Shown here: piece by piece, positions 27,262-36,120 of the stretch | How positions within the stretch are numbered: the first letter of the stretch is position 1 | Layout of the letters: each line of letters opens with the position of its first letter | DNA from: Paraburkholderia ferrariae NBRC 106233 | GTDB taxonomy: Bacteria; Pseudomonadota; Gammaproteobacteria; Burkholderiales; Burkholderiaceae | Length of the DNA stretch: 64,000 nucleotides | Direction: 5' to 3' | Assembly (NCBI RefSeq): GCF_000685035.1 | Contig: NZ_BAYB01000007.1 | Span: 62,001-126,000, forward strand | Notes under the pieces: model-generated | What the model was told of the DNA's origin: nothing | The model's input: only the letters and a program-made list of their open reading frames with translations | Databases searched by the model: none | Translations under genes and position numbers: made by a program

Positions 27262-27831
27262 ATGGGCATCTATGCAGAACTGGTCGGCAACGTACTGGCG
27301 TCGCCGACGATGAAACAGGTCAACACCGCTGGCGTCGCGCGACGCATCGTCGAGCTGCGCGTCATGTCGGCCAGCTACCGGCGCCTCGACGACGGGACGC
27401 TGGAGCAGCGTGACGGCCGCACTTTCCCCGTTGACGTCACGATCTGGAACGAGCGTCTCACCGAGCGCGTCCTGCAGCATATCCGCACCGGTGCGAGTGT
27501 CGTCGTACGCGGCGACTTCTATGTCAACCCCTGGATCAACCGCGACAACGAGGCCGATGCCGGTGCGCATATCGATGCCGAGTCGATCTCGCTGAATCTC
27601 GTGCGGATCGACCAGGTGGTGTATCGCCCGCGCCAGCCTCGCGAAGGCTCCGATCCGGCATCGGACGGCACAGCGGACGATCCGGCGGCCGGCACCAGGG
27701 AGGGATCACAGGAGTCTGCCGGGCAGGCCGGAGACGAACGGCCCCAGGGCGGCGGGGCCGGCGGTACCGGCGAGCCGGCACAGGCTGCCGGCCGGCGTCC
27801 GCGTCGCGCGCCCGGTACCGCCGCACGGTAG
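27262..27831 (+). CDS. ssb: Single-stranded DNA-binding protein (ICE-type SSB)
   Basis: The 189-aa protein has an OB-fold-like N-terminal half (VARRIVELRVMSASYRR, FPVDVTIWNERLTERVLQHI, GASVVVRGDFYV) and a Gly/Ala/Pro-rich tail from about residue 128. The tail lacks the acidic DDDIPF tip of chromosomal SSB. Such short divergent SSBs lie upstream of topB in ICEclc-like elements and coat transferred single strands. It starts a new group of genes after a 131-base gap. Confidence 0.82.
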   Translation: MGIYAELVGNVLASPTMKQVNTAGVARRIVELRVMSASYRRLDDGTLEQRDGRTFPVDVTIWNERLTERVLQHIRTGASVVVRGDFYVNPWINRDNEADAGAHIDAESISLNLVRIDQVVYRPRQPREGSDPASDGTADDPAAGTREGSQESAGQAGDERPQGGGAGGTGEPAQAAGRRPRRAPGTAAR

Positions 27832-27901
27832 TCCACGTTTTCATTCCACGCGCACGGTGGGTTGATATGCCCCGTGCGCGGCTACCCTGGCGGAGGAAGA
27901 C

Positions 27902-28165
27902 GTGGAGCTCACGTACGTTGTGTGTCCGGCATGGCCGGACGCGGCGGAACTCAGGATGTTGCGGGTGCTGCTGGCCGAGGGCGCAATCGCTTCCCGGAGT
28001 CGCGCGTATGCCGTGCAGTTTCACGGCTGGCGCGTCCGTGTCTGGCAGGCTGGTGGCCCGTTGTGGCGCCGGCTGCAGATCGGGATTTGGTGCCCTGAGG
28101 GTGGGTTGTGCGCGTGGGCCAGCCTGCCCGCGGGATGTCGCCATGACGGCGAGGTTTTTCAATGA
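27902..28165 (+). CDS. Small hypothetical protein upstream of the DNA methyltransferases
   Basis: A GTG at 27902 with GGAGGAAG just upstream gives 87 aa beginning MELTYVVCPAWPDAAELRML. Its stop overlaps the methyltransferase start as ATGA, and third positions are strongly G/C, so it is probably translated. No transmembrane segment or known motif. It may be an accessory of the methyltransferase pair; that is inference from coupling only. Confidence 0.6.
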   Translation: MELTYVVCPAWPDAAELRMLRVLLAEGAIASRSRAYAVQFHGWRVRVWQAGGPLWRRLQIGIWCPEGGLCAWASLPAGCRHDGEVFQ

Positions 28166-29268
28166 CCGCGCCACGCTGGATCGACGCCTGCCACTTTGGG
28201 GATTGCCGGTTACTGATGGCACGCATGGCAGCCGACGGGGTGCGGGCACAGACCGTGGTGACCAGCCCGCCGTACTACGGGCTGCGCTCGTATCTGCCGG
28301 AAGACGCTCCTGACCGGCATCACGAACTCGGACTTGAACGCACACCGCGCGAGTACGTGGCACAGATGGTCGACGTGTTCCGGCATGTGCGCAGCCTGCT
28401 GGTCGAGGACGGGACGGTCTGGCTGTCCATCGGCGACAGCTACGCTGCCAGGCGCTCCTGGCAGGCGCACAGCACCATGGGAGGTCGCAAGCACGGACCG
28501 GCGCAAGGTGTCGCCGGCCGTTCCAGTGCGGTTCCGCCTGGTCTGAAAGCGAAGGACCTGGTCGGGATTCCCTGGATGCTGGCCTTCGCCCTACGCGACG
28601 ATGGCTGGTATCTGCGTTCGGCCATTGTCTGGGCCAAGCCCAACGGGATGCCGGGCAGCCAGCTTGACCGGCCAACGTCCTCCTACGAGTACGTGTTCCT
28701 GCTGTCGAGGCGCGCGCGATACTACAGCGACTTCGATGCGATCAGGACACCACCGCGTGAATCGACGCTCGTGCGTCTTGCACAGGATGTGCAGGCGCAG
28801 GCCGGGAGTCATCGTGCCAACGGTGGCACGCGTGCCGTGCGTCCGATGCGGGCTGCCGCCGGAAGTCGCGGCGGGCACCACTGGACAACCCGTGACGGGC
28901 GCAGGGAGATCGTCGCCGACAAGCAACGGGGACATTCACGTCGGCACGCAGGGTTCAACGAACGATGTGCTGCTGACCCGGGCGCGGCCATGCGGCCCGT
29001 GATGATGCGCGACGTCTGGTTTGTGTCGCCGGGTGGCTATCGGGGCGCGCACTTCGCCGTCATGCCGCCCGAAATCGCGCGGCGTTGTGTACTCGCCGGC
29101 AGCAGGCCCGGCGACGTCGTGCTCGATCCGTTTATGGGCAGCGGCACGACGGCTGCGATGGCCGTGGGTCTCGGGCGTCACTTCGTGGGGTGTGAACTGA
29201 ACCCCACCTACGCCTCGCTGCAGCGCGAGCGTCTCTCGCGGGCGAGGCCGGGCGGTGACACGCCATGA
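28162..29268 (+). CDS. Site-specific DNA methyltransferase, amino-group (beta class, TSPPY)
   Basis: The 368-aa protein has catalytic motif IV TSPPYYGLRSYL near the N-terminus (about residue 33) and the S-adenosylmethionine motif DPFMGSGTTAAMAVGLGR near residue 320, in the order typical of the beta class (N4-cytosine or N6-adenine). TSPPY is common in N4-cytosine enzymes. VWLSIGDSYA and FLLSRRARYYSD are also typical of the phage/ICE members. No restriction endonuclease is adjacent, so it is an orphan enzyme, probably protecting the element from host restriction. It is overlapped by four bases at each end by neighbours. Confidence 0.92.
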   Translation: MTAPRWIDACHFGDCRLLMARMAADGVRAQTVVTSPPYYGLRSYLPEDAPDRHHELGLERTPREYVAQMVDVFRHVRSLLVEDGTVWLSIGDSYAARRSWQAHSTMGGRKHGPAQGVAGRSSAVPPGLKAKDLVGIPWMLAFALRDDGWYLRSAIVWAKPNGMPGSQLDRPTSSYEYVFLLSRRARYYSDFDAIRTPPRESTLVRLAQDVQAQAGSHRANGGTRAVRPMRAAAGSRGGHHWTTRDGRREIVADKQRGHSRRHAGFNERCAADPGAAMRPVMMRDVWFVSPGGYRGAHFAVMPPEIARRCVLAGSRPGDVVLDPFMGSGTTAAMAVGLGRHFVGCELNPTYASLQRERLSRARPGGDTP

Positions 29269-30614
29269 CTGCCTGGTACAACGAGCACGACCCGTACGCG
29301 GCCCAGTGGCTGCGCAACCTGATCGCCGCGGGTCTGATTGCTCCCGGCGACGTCGACGAAAGGGATATCCGCGATGTCACGCCACAGGAGCTTGTCCGCT
29401 ATGACCAGTGCCACTTCTTCGCAGGCATCGGCACGTGGTCGTACGCGCTGCGTCTCGCCGGTTGGCCGGACTACCGCCCGGTCTGGACCGGCAGTTGCCC
29501 GTGCCAGCCGTTCAGCGCGGCCGGCCGCGGGCTTGGATTTGCCGACGAGCGGCACCTCTGGCCTGAGTGGTTCCGCCTCATCGCGCAGTGCCGCCCTGGC
29601 ATCGTGTTTGGCGAGCAGGTTGCAAGCCGCGACGGCCTTGACTGGCTCGACCTTGTTCACGCTGACCTGGAAGGTGCGGACTACGCCGTCGGGGCGGTCG
29701 ATCTCTGCGCTGCGGGCGTCGGTGCGCCGCACATCCGGCAGCGCCTGTGGTTCGTGGCCCACGCCGCTCGCGCAGCATGCGAACGGCACGCCGGAGGCTT
29801 TCCTCGATCGCAAGCGCCGTGCGGTGGCCCGCGGCGTGCGCATGGGCGTATCGCTGACCGACCTGCAAATGGTCGCGCAGCTCGCCGCCTACTGGCCGAC
29901 GCCCACCTGTCCGAACGGCGGACGCACGCCGAAGGGCGGCCAGATGTCACCGACCGGGCGAACGCCCGATGGGCGCAAGCGCCAGGTCGATCTGGCGTGG
30001 ATCGCCAGGCTCGCGTCATGGCCCAGTCCGCAGGCAAGCAATGCGACCGGCGGCGGGCAGCCGAAGCGGGCGGCGGGAGCCACGCGGCACGGCTCGAACC
30101 TGAACGACTTTGCGATGCTGGCGGCGTGGCCGACGCCGACCGCCTCGCTGGCCTCCAAGAACGTGCGCTCGCTCGCGGGCGCGCTTGCCGAAGTGGAACG
30201 ACGGGGCGGTCCCCAAGATCTGTGCACGGCGGCGATGCTCGCGATGGCCGCGCAGGTCGGGTTGCCCGGCAGCGAGACAGGGACGCCGGCGGGGTGGCGC
30301 ACGCCGACGAGTCTTTCCCCGGCGCGCGACGGCCGCAGCGCGGCCGGCAATTCCGCAGGGCTGGTCGCCATACGCGAACGGGCGCTTGCCATGCTCCCGG
30401 TCCGGCTAACGGCATCTGGAGAAATGCTGACTGGATTGGATGCCGGGACGGCCGGTTCCGGCCAGTTGAACCCGGCACATTCCCGCTGGTTGATGGCGCT
30501 TCCGCCCGTCTGGGGCGATTGCGCGCCTACGGCAACGCGATCGTCGCGGAGGCTGCCGCGGCGTTCATCCGGGCAGCAGACGAAGCGCTGAATGCCATTC
30601 CTGCGAATTCGTGA
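29265..30614 (+). CDS. DNA (cytosine-5) methyltransferase, phage/ICE type, with a second recognisable frame over its tail
   Basis: The 449-aa product has motif [18 protein letters not shown] (about 50-66) and catalytic motif [17 protein letters not shown] with Cys near residue 75. ENV motif VI is replaced by [19 protein letters not shown] (motif VIII region) and the C-terminal [18 protein letters not shown] (motifs IX-X) follow. The middle (about 180-390) is low-complexity Arg/Ala-rich as read in this frame. In another frame the same DNA (29750-30591) encodes WPTPT repeats and [14 protein letters not shown], a tail known from other phage C5 methyltransferases. Which tail is made is unclear; a frameshift may switch them. 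Confidence 0.82.
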   Translation: MTAWYNEHDPYAAQWLRNLIAAGLIAPGDVDERDIRDVTPQELVRYDQCHFFAGIGTWSYALRLAGWPDYRPVWTGSCPCQPFSAAGRGLGFADERHLWPEWFRLIAQCRPGIVFGEQVASRDGLDWLDLVHADLEGADYAVGAVDLCAAGVGAPHIRQRLWFVAHAARAACERHAGGFPRSQAPCGGPRRAHGRIADRPANGRAARRLLADAHLSERRTHAEGRPDVTDRANARWAQAPGRSGVDRQARVMAQSAGKQCDRRRAAEAGGGSHAARLEPERLCDAGGVADADRLAGLQERALARGRACRSGTTGRSPRSVHGGDARDGRAGRVARQRDRDAGGVAHADESFPGARRPQRGRQFRRAGRHTRTGACHAPGPANGIWRNADWIGCRDGRFRPVEPGTFPLVDGASARLGRLRAYGNAIVAEAAAAFIRAADEALNAIPANS

Positions 30615-30650
30615 CGACATGAAATTCAGTATTCCTTATCAGGTGATAAC

Positions 30651-31520
30651 ATGACGCATCCTGCGTACTAGATCCAGGGGCCGGCCCAGATCTGTTTCTC
30701 CGGCGGTCGTACGAGCGGCTATATGTTGCACCAGATACTTGAGGCAAACGATGGTTTGCCACAGGATTGCCATGTCACATTCGAGAACACAGGGCAGGAG
30801 CGTGAGGAAACGCTGGTGTTCGTCCAAGAGTGCAGCCGTCGCTGGCACGTTCCCGTGCGCTGGCTCGAATGGGTCAGCGGGCAGGGACCGGGCGGCTTCC
30901 GTCGGCCCGAATGGCGGTACGTCAACTTCGGTTCGGCCTCGCGCAAGGGTGAACCTTTCGCGAGGCTCATCGCCCAGAAGCGTTACCTGCCGAACGTCCG
31001 GCATCGGCTGTGTACCAGCAACCTGAAGGTCCGTGTGGGTGAGGCGTTCATGCGCTCGCCCGGCTATCAGGATTGGGACTCGGTGCTGGGCATCCGCGCC
31101 GATGAGCCACGGCGGGTCGCACGCATGCTTGCACCCGGCCGCGACAATAGTGCCGGCCTGCCGTGCCTGCCGCTCGTACGCGCGGATGTCACGAAGGCTG
31201 ACGTGCTGCACTGGTGGTCGAGGCAACCGTTCAATCTTGCGCTGGATCCCGCTGGCGATCTGGGCAACTGCGACCTGTGTTTCCTGAAGGGTCGACGCAA
31301 ACTCGTCAGCGCGATCCGGGCAGACCGTACACGGGTTGTCTGGTGGCTCGACCAGGAGCATCTGAGCGGCCAGCGGTTTCTCACCGGATATGCCAGCTAT
31401 GCCGATCTGCTGCGCGAAGCCGATTTCCTTGACCGGCAACTCGAACTGGACGGGCTGGAGCCGCCCGACCTGGACCGCGAGTCGACCGCGCCGCTCGTCG
31501 ACTGCCGGTGCGGCGACTGA
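30651..31520 (+). pseudogene. PAPS-reductase/ATP-pyrophosphatase-like gene with an in-frame amber codon
   Basis: The frame from the ATG at 30651 (AGG eight bases upstream) reads M-T-H-P-A-Y, then TAG at 30669-30671, then IQGPAQICFSGGRTSGYML. SGGRTSG is the PP-loop of the adenine nucleotide alpha hydrolase family. The rest (to 31520) includes VTFENTGQE, RHRLCTSNLK and GNCDLCFLKG, giving a near-complete protein of about 290 aa. The first usable ATG after the stop, at 30723, lies beyond the PP-loop and would give an inactive 265-aa protein. So it is a recent pseudogene, a suppressed amber or a sequencing error. Homologues in phages and ICEs lie near DNA-modification genes. Confidence 0.8.
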
Positions 31521-31588
31521 TCGGTTCCATAACATTTTCTCCACGCGCGTCAGCAGGGAAGCGGACCCCATCCCGGATGGAGGTCAAC

Positions 31589-33631
31589 ATGAAGCTATAC
31601 ATCTGCGAGAAGCCGTCACAGGCGAAGGATCTCGCACCGCACGCGGGTGCCCGCAGTCGTGCCATCGGTGCCTTCACCGGTGACGACGTGACGGTGACCT
31701 GGTGTATCGGTCATCTGCTGGAGCAGGCGAAACCGGAGCAGTATGTGCCTGAACTGGCGAGCTGGAATATTGACCTGCTGCCGGTACTGCCCGAACGGTG
31801 GGCGGTCCAGGTCAAACCATCGGTGAAGGTACAGTTCGATACCGTCGTGCGACTCATCCGGGAAGCGGACGAGGTGATCATTGCCACCGACGCTGACCGT
31901 GAGGGCGAGGTGATCGCGCGGGAGATGATGCAGATCACTGGTTATCGCGGCCCGGTCTCGCGTCTGTGGCTGTCGGCGATGGATGCAGCTTCGGTGCGCA
32001 AGGCACTCGCGCAACTGCTGCCAGGCTCGAAGACGCTGCCGCTGTATTTCTCGGGGCTCGGCCGTTCGCACGCGGACTGGCTCGCCGGCATGAACCTGAC
32101 GATGGCGCTGACGAAGGCGTTCGGCACCGGCGGCAAGGACGGCACGCTGCATTTCGGCCGGGTGCAGACACCAGTGCTCGCTTTGATCGTCCGGCGCGAG
32201 CGTGCGATCCGCGATTTTGTCCCGAAGGTCCATTACGACCTGAAGGCCGTCTTCGATCTCGCTGGAACCGGGGTGCCGATGCAGTGGATCGTGCCGGACA
32301 GTCTGGTCGATACCGCTGGCCATGCCACGGATTATGGAAAGGTGAAGGCGCTTGCCGCACGCCTGCAGGGTCGAACGGGGCGCGTCGACGCGGTGGACAC
32401 CACACCCGAGCGCGAAGTTGCGCCGTTGCTGTTCAGTCTTGGCAGCCTGCAGCGCGAGGCGTCGGCACGCTACGGGCTGAAGGCGGCAGCGGTGCTCGAC
32501 GCCTGTCAGGCGCTCTACGAGACCCACAAGGCTACGACCTATCCCCGCACCGACTGCGAGCATCTGCCGGTGTCGATGTTTGCCGAAGTGCCGAAGGTCC
32601 TCGCGGCGATCACCACGATCGATCCATCGATGAAGGCGCTTGCCTCGAAGAGCCAGCTGCAGTCACCGGGGCGAGCATTCAACGATACGAGGATCACTGC
32701 GCACCACGCAATCATTCCAACCACGAACGAGGCAGTCCGGCTCGCCGGATTCACGAAGACCGAGCGGCTTGTTTACGATCTGATCCGGTGGCGTTACCTC
32801 GCCCAGTTTCTGGGCGACTTCGAGTACCTGAGGACAGTCATCGGGGTGACGTGCGAAGGTGAGCTTTTCCGGGTGACGGGTCATGCACCGACCGTTCAGG
32901 GGTGGCGTGAGACGGTCGATACGGCCGCGAGGCCTGACCGGCAGGATGGCGCGGGTGACGAGACGCCCGACGTTCCGGCGTTGCCTGCGGTGACTGTTGG
33001 CCAGCCGGCACTGAACGTTTCCTGTGACGTCGAGCGCAGGCAGACGAAGCCATCAAAGCGCTATACGGAGGGCACACTTCTCGCGGCAATGGAGTCGATC
33101 GACCGCGAGATCGACGATGAGCGTCTGAAGAAGATCATGCGCACGAAGGAGAAGGCTGGCATCGGGACTGACGCGACACGTGCTGGCATCATCGAGAATC
33201 TCTTTCGTCGGGACTATATCGGCAATCACGCGAAGCAGAAAAGGCAGATCGTGCCATTGCCGCGGGGCGATGCACTGATCGCGTTGCTGGAGCAGGTCGC
33301 GCCCGAGCTGGCGGATCCAGTGCTGACGGCCGAATGGGAAGATCGCCTGATGCAGATCGAGGCGGGAAAACTTGAGCTGCGACAGTTCGAGGACGAACTG
33401 GGCGAATGGGTACGGCAACTGGTGCTACGCATCAAGGCGCAACGTGGCAAGAATGGCGGAGGGCAAGCGGTATCGATAACAGGAGCGGCCGTCACGTGTC
33501 CGGCGTGTGGCGCTCCGATGCGACGGATCAAGGGTTCGCGCGGTTATTTCTGGGGATGCTCGGCGTTTCGCGATGGGTGCCGCGCCACGTTACGGGACGT
33601 TGATGGAGTTGCGGTACAGGCACATGCGTAG
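31589..33631 (+). CDS. topB: DNA topoisomerase III (TopB/TraE type)
   Basis: The ATG at 31589 has GGAGG six bases upstream and starts MKLYICEKPSQAK, the Toprim Glu7. Asp101, Asp103 and Glu105 of TDADREGE complete the Toprim site. The nucleophile is Tyr318 in TTYPRTDC. The 680-aa length is normal. The end carries a zinc-ribbon-like cluster CPACGAPMRR...GCSAFRDGC. It relaxes negatively supercoiled or single-stranded DNA and decatenates, and is a conserved member of ICEclc/SPI-7 replication modules. It closes the plus-strand maintenance operon. Confidence 0.96.
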   Translation: MKLYICEKPSQAKDLAPHAGARSRAIGAFTGDDVTVTWCIGHLLEQAKPEQYVPELASWNIDLLPVLPERWAVQVKPSVKVQFDTVVRLIREADEVIIATDADREGEVIAREMMQITGYRGPVSRLWLSAMDAASVRKALAQLLPGSKTLPLYFSGLGRSHADWLAGMNLTMALTKAFGTGGKDGTLHFGRVQTPVLALIVRRERAIRDFVPKVHYDLKAVFDLAGTGVPMQWIVPDSLVDTAGHATDYGKVKALAARLQGRTGRVDAVDTTPEREVAPLLFSLGSLQREASARYGLKAAAVLDACQALYETHKATTYPRTDCEHLPVSMFAEVPKVLAAITTIDPSMKALASKSQLQSPGRAFNDTRITAHHAIIPTTNEAVRLAGFTKTERLVYDLIRWRYLAQFLGDFEYLRTVIGVTCEGELFRVTGHAPTVQGWRETVDTAARPDRQDGAGDETPDVPALPAVTVGQPALNVSCDVERRQTKPSKRYTEGTLLAAMESIDREIDDERLKKIMRTKEKAGIGTDATRAGIIENLFRRDYIGNHAKQKRQIVPLPRGDALIALLEQVAPELADPVLTAEWEDRLMQIEAGKLELRQFEDELGEWVRQLVLRIKAQRGKNGGGQAVSITGAAVTCPACGAPMRRIKGSRGYFWGCSAFRDGCRATLRDVDGVAVQAHA

Positions 33632-33636
33632 TGATC

Positions 33637-34122
33637 CTACGTTATTCCCGTCGTTCCACCGGTCTGGGCCGATGTTAGCGGTGGCAATGGCGACGGTGCT
33701 GTGCTGCTGATGAAGTCGCGCAATTCTCCTTCCGCCTCGATGACAGCGTAAGCCGGAGCCATATCGAGCTGGCGATCATGGAGTAGCAGGATGTGTTCGA
33801 AGAACGGGTATCCGTCTTCATCCAGGCACCAGAGACTTTCCAATGCGCCTCGCCTGTTGGCGATTTCCATGTACTGCTCGGCGATGTGAAACTCGTCCAG
33901 CGGCAGGTCGCCATATCCGGCGCGTTGCAGAAACCAGGAGATGTACATTACGCTTGCCAGTTCGACCAGATGTTCGATCGAGCCAAATCCCTTGCGGACC
34001 GTGGTCAGATAGGCGTGAAACTTGAGCGAGCGCGCACGGGTCGCCGCGAGGGGCAGGGGCAGAAGCAGCTCGCGCGAATAGCGGGGGCTGCGACGCTTAC
34101 GGCTGTGGGCAGATTGGGTCAT
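33637..34122 (-). CDS. Hypothetical protein conserved on Burkholderiales elements
   Basis: The 161-aa protein begins with a basic tail and KRRSPRYSRELLLPLPLA, then a helical domain with LTTVRKGFGSIEHLVELASVMYISWFLQ. Similar proteins on Burkholderia plasmids and ICEs are sometimes labelled 'Fis family', but I see no Fis helix-turn-helix here. The C-terminal 20 residues are Pro/Thr-rich. It converges on topB with a five-base gap. Function unknown; a small regulator or nucleoid-associated role is a guess. Confidence 0.65.
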   Translation of the reverse strand: MTQSAHSRKRRSPRYSRELLLPLPLAATRARSLKFHAYLTTVRKGFGSIEHLVELASVMYISWFLQRAGYGDLPLDEFHIAEQYMEIANRRGALESLWCLDEDGYPFFEHILLLHDRQLDMAPAYAVIEAEGELRDFISSTAPSPLPPLTSAQTGGTTGIT

Positions 34123-34375
34123 ACGGTTGTGCGGTCAGCGAGCAGGGGCGGGTGAACGCCGCGATTTTACGACAGGTTTTAGCGATGCCGGGGATATCTC
34201 GGTCCCCACTCCCGTGACGCCGGTGTGCTGGACTCCGAGCTTTGGTCGACGGGGTCTTGTGCGGTGAACCGTGTATGCGGTACGGTACGCGGGTTGCGCT
34301 GCGACCGCTGCCGTTCGGGTGCCCATATATGGGAATATGGCAGTCAACTTTATTAATCGACAGAGGATGCATTTC

Positions 34376-34660
34376 ATGAACAAGCAGGAACTGATTGATG
34401 CCGTCGCATCTGCGACGGGTGCGAGCAAGGCGATCAGCGGCGAAGCCATCGACGCCGTGATTGGTGCCATTACCAAGGCTGTTGCGAAGGGCGATACGGT
34501 GCAACTGGTTGGTTTTGGCTCATTCAGCCAGGGCAAACGTGCGGCGCGTACGGGCCGCAATCCGTCAACCGGAGAGGAGATCAGGATTGCCGCTGCGAAT
34601 ACGGTGAAGTTCACGGCTGGCAAGGCGTTCAAGGATGCGGTGAACGGCGCCGGGAAATAA
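34376..34660 (+). CDS. HU-type nucleoid-associated DNA-binding protein
   Basis: The ATG at 34376 gives a 94-aa protein [18 protein letters not shown] with the HU/IHF core [20 protein letters not shown] and the tip sequence [13 protein letters not shown]. The proline in RNP intercalates into bent DNA. Chromosomal HU is nearly identical in layout, but this copy lies inside the element, so it is likely an ICE-encoded xenogeneic architectural protein. The 253 bases upstream hold a divergent promoter region with a CCCATATATGGG palindrome. Confidence 0.93.
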   Translation: MNKQELIDAVASATGASKAISGEAIDAVIGAITKAVAKGDTVQLVGFGSFSQGKRAARTGRNPSTGEEIRIAAANTVKFTAGKAFKDAVNGAGK

Positions 34661-34668
34661 GGAACCGG

Positions 34669-35922
34669 TTACCGGTTTGTGGCGCGTAGCAGCGGTGCAC
34701 CCGCCAGGCGCGCTACGGCTTCGATACTCTGCCGCTGGATGTTGGCGAGTGCGAGATCGGAGTCGAACCACCCATTCGACTGGCTGATGATCACGTCTGG
34801 TCTGTCCAGCAGTGTGCGCCAGTGCGGCCACCACAGCAGGTCCTCAAAGCATAGTGATATCGCGGCGCGGCGACCGGCGATCATCAGATACGGCTGGTCG
34901 ATATCTCCCCTGACTGCACTGATCGGCCCTCCGGGGCGCCACAGGGCGACCGGGACCGGTTGCCGACTGTCGAGTCGGCCGCGCCCGGCGCCGGTGACCA
35001 CGGCACTGTCGGTGTACCGGAATGGACTGTTTTCTACCGTCAGGTCCATCCCGATCACGAGCGTCTGCCCGGCAGCACGCATGTGTCCAAGATCGGCGCG
35101 CCACCAGAATTTCATCGCGGGACGCCACAAACCGGCGATCTCTTCCGGCAGGATCACCACGTCCGCTCCGTCTGCGAATGAGCGCCGGACGATCGATTGA
35201 AGCTGCAGGGTCTGCGCATAGATTGACTGGTAGCTGGATTGGTCGAAGCGTCCGAGCATGGTGTCGACGGCTTGCCATCCGGCTGGTGGTGACTGTGGGA
35301 GGGCCTGGCAGTTTGCGTAAAGAGAAAGCCCGGCAAGAGTGGCGGCACATGTGACCCAGGTTGGGGACTGGCGAGGCCGTATGGAGGCGGTACACAGTGT
35401 TGCGAGTCCAAGACTCATGCCAGTGATTCGCCAGCCGGGATACAGGGTGCCTGCCACGTGAATCGGCGACAGCCATCCAATGATGCCAAGCGGAGGGACG
35501 GTCACGATCAGCGTGGCCGCCGCCGCCCGACATCCGTAGCTGAAGCCGGATGTCGTCCGTTCTGGTTTGAGCACCGTCCAGGGAAGCGCGAGAACAGCGG
35601 CCTGCAGTAACCAGACAGCGGTGCCCAGGGTGGCGGCCATCCCGGTGTTGAGTTCCTGGTGACCGACGAAGAAGCGTTCGCAGGCCGTTGGTATGTCGCG
35701 TGCACCTATGAGGTAGTAGGTTGTCCAGAGCGTGAATACGGCTACCCTGTTGGGCAGCCTGGACCATAGGGCGGGAAGGGCGAGAAGAGTGATGGGGTAG
35801 CTTCCAGGGTACCAGGCCAGGAGCGCGATGATGATGCCCGTACCGAACGCCAGCAGGTGGTGTGAGCCGTTGTGAATCGCTCCAATGGTCTCGGGGAACA
35901 GTCGGGATCGAGATTCATGCAT
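34669..35922 (-). CDS. TraB-like nitrilase-superfamily membrane protein (conjugal transfer)
   Basis: The ATG at 35922 is chosen over a TTG at 35934; neither has a strong ribosome-binding site. The 417-aa protein has a multi-helix N-terminal membrane part (to about 210) and a C-terminal carbon-nitrogen hydrolase domain with VVILPEEIAG (catalytic Glu) and SLCFEDLLWWP (catalytic Cys). This is the layout of apolipoprotein N-acyltransferase Lnt, and of TraB of conjugative plasmids, which is shorter. It may modify a transfer-system lipoprotein such as the one at 51765. Its three-base-scale neighbours are HU (convergent) and the IS110 element. Confidence 0.75.
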   Translation of the reverse strand: MHESRSRLFPETIGAIHNGSHHLLAFGTGIIIALLAWYPGSYPITLLALPALWSRLPNRVAVFTLWTTYYLIGARDIPTACERFFVGHQELNTGMAATLGTAVWLLQAAVLALPWTVLKPERTTSGFSYGCRAAAATLIVTVPPLGIIGWLSPIHVAGTLYPGWRITGMSLGLATLCTASIRPRQSPTWVTCAATLAGLSLYANCQALPQSPPAGWQAVDTMLGRFDQSSYQSIYAQTLQLQSIVRRSFADGADVVILPEEIAGLWRPAMKFWWRADLGHMRAAGQTLVIGMDLTVENSPFRYTDSAVVTGAGRGRLDSRQPVPVALWRPGGPISAVRGDIDQPYLMIAGRRAAISLCFEDLLWWPHWRTLLDRPDVIISQSNGWFDSDLALANIQRQSIEAVARLAGAPLLRATNR

Positions 35923-35947
35923 GATGTTCAGCAACGCAATAGTGGGC

Positions 35948-35973
35948 GGGTGTCGGTTACATGACAGACACCC
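35948..35973. promoter_or_regulatory. Inverted repeat upstream of the traB-like gene
   Basis: GGGTGTC (35948-35954) and GACACCC (35967-35973) are perfect seven-base arms with a 12-base spacer, 26 bases before the traB-like start. It could be an operator or a leader hairpin. The rest of 35974-36120 shows no gene. Confidence 0.35.
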
Positions 35974-36120
35974 CTGTACGTGACGCGCGTTGCTGATTGC
36001 CCGATGGGACTTGATTAAATTGCGACAGGGTCTGAAGTGAGTTGACCCGCCTGTTGATATGTTAGTCGTTCCCGGTCGGCGGTGAGATATGCCAGATGCC
36101 CGATCTGCAAAAGAAAATCT

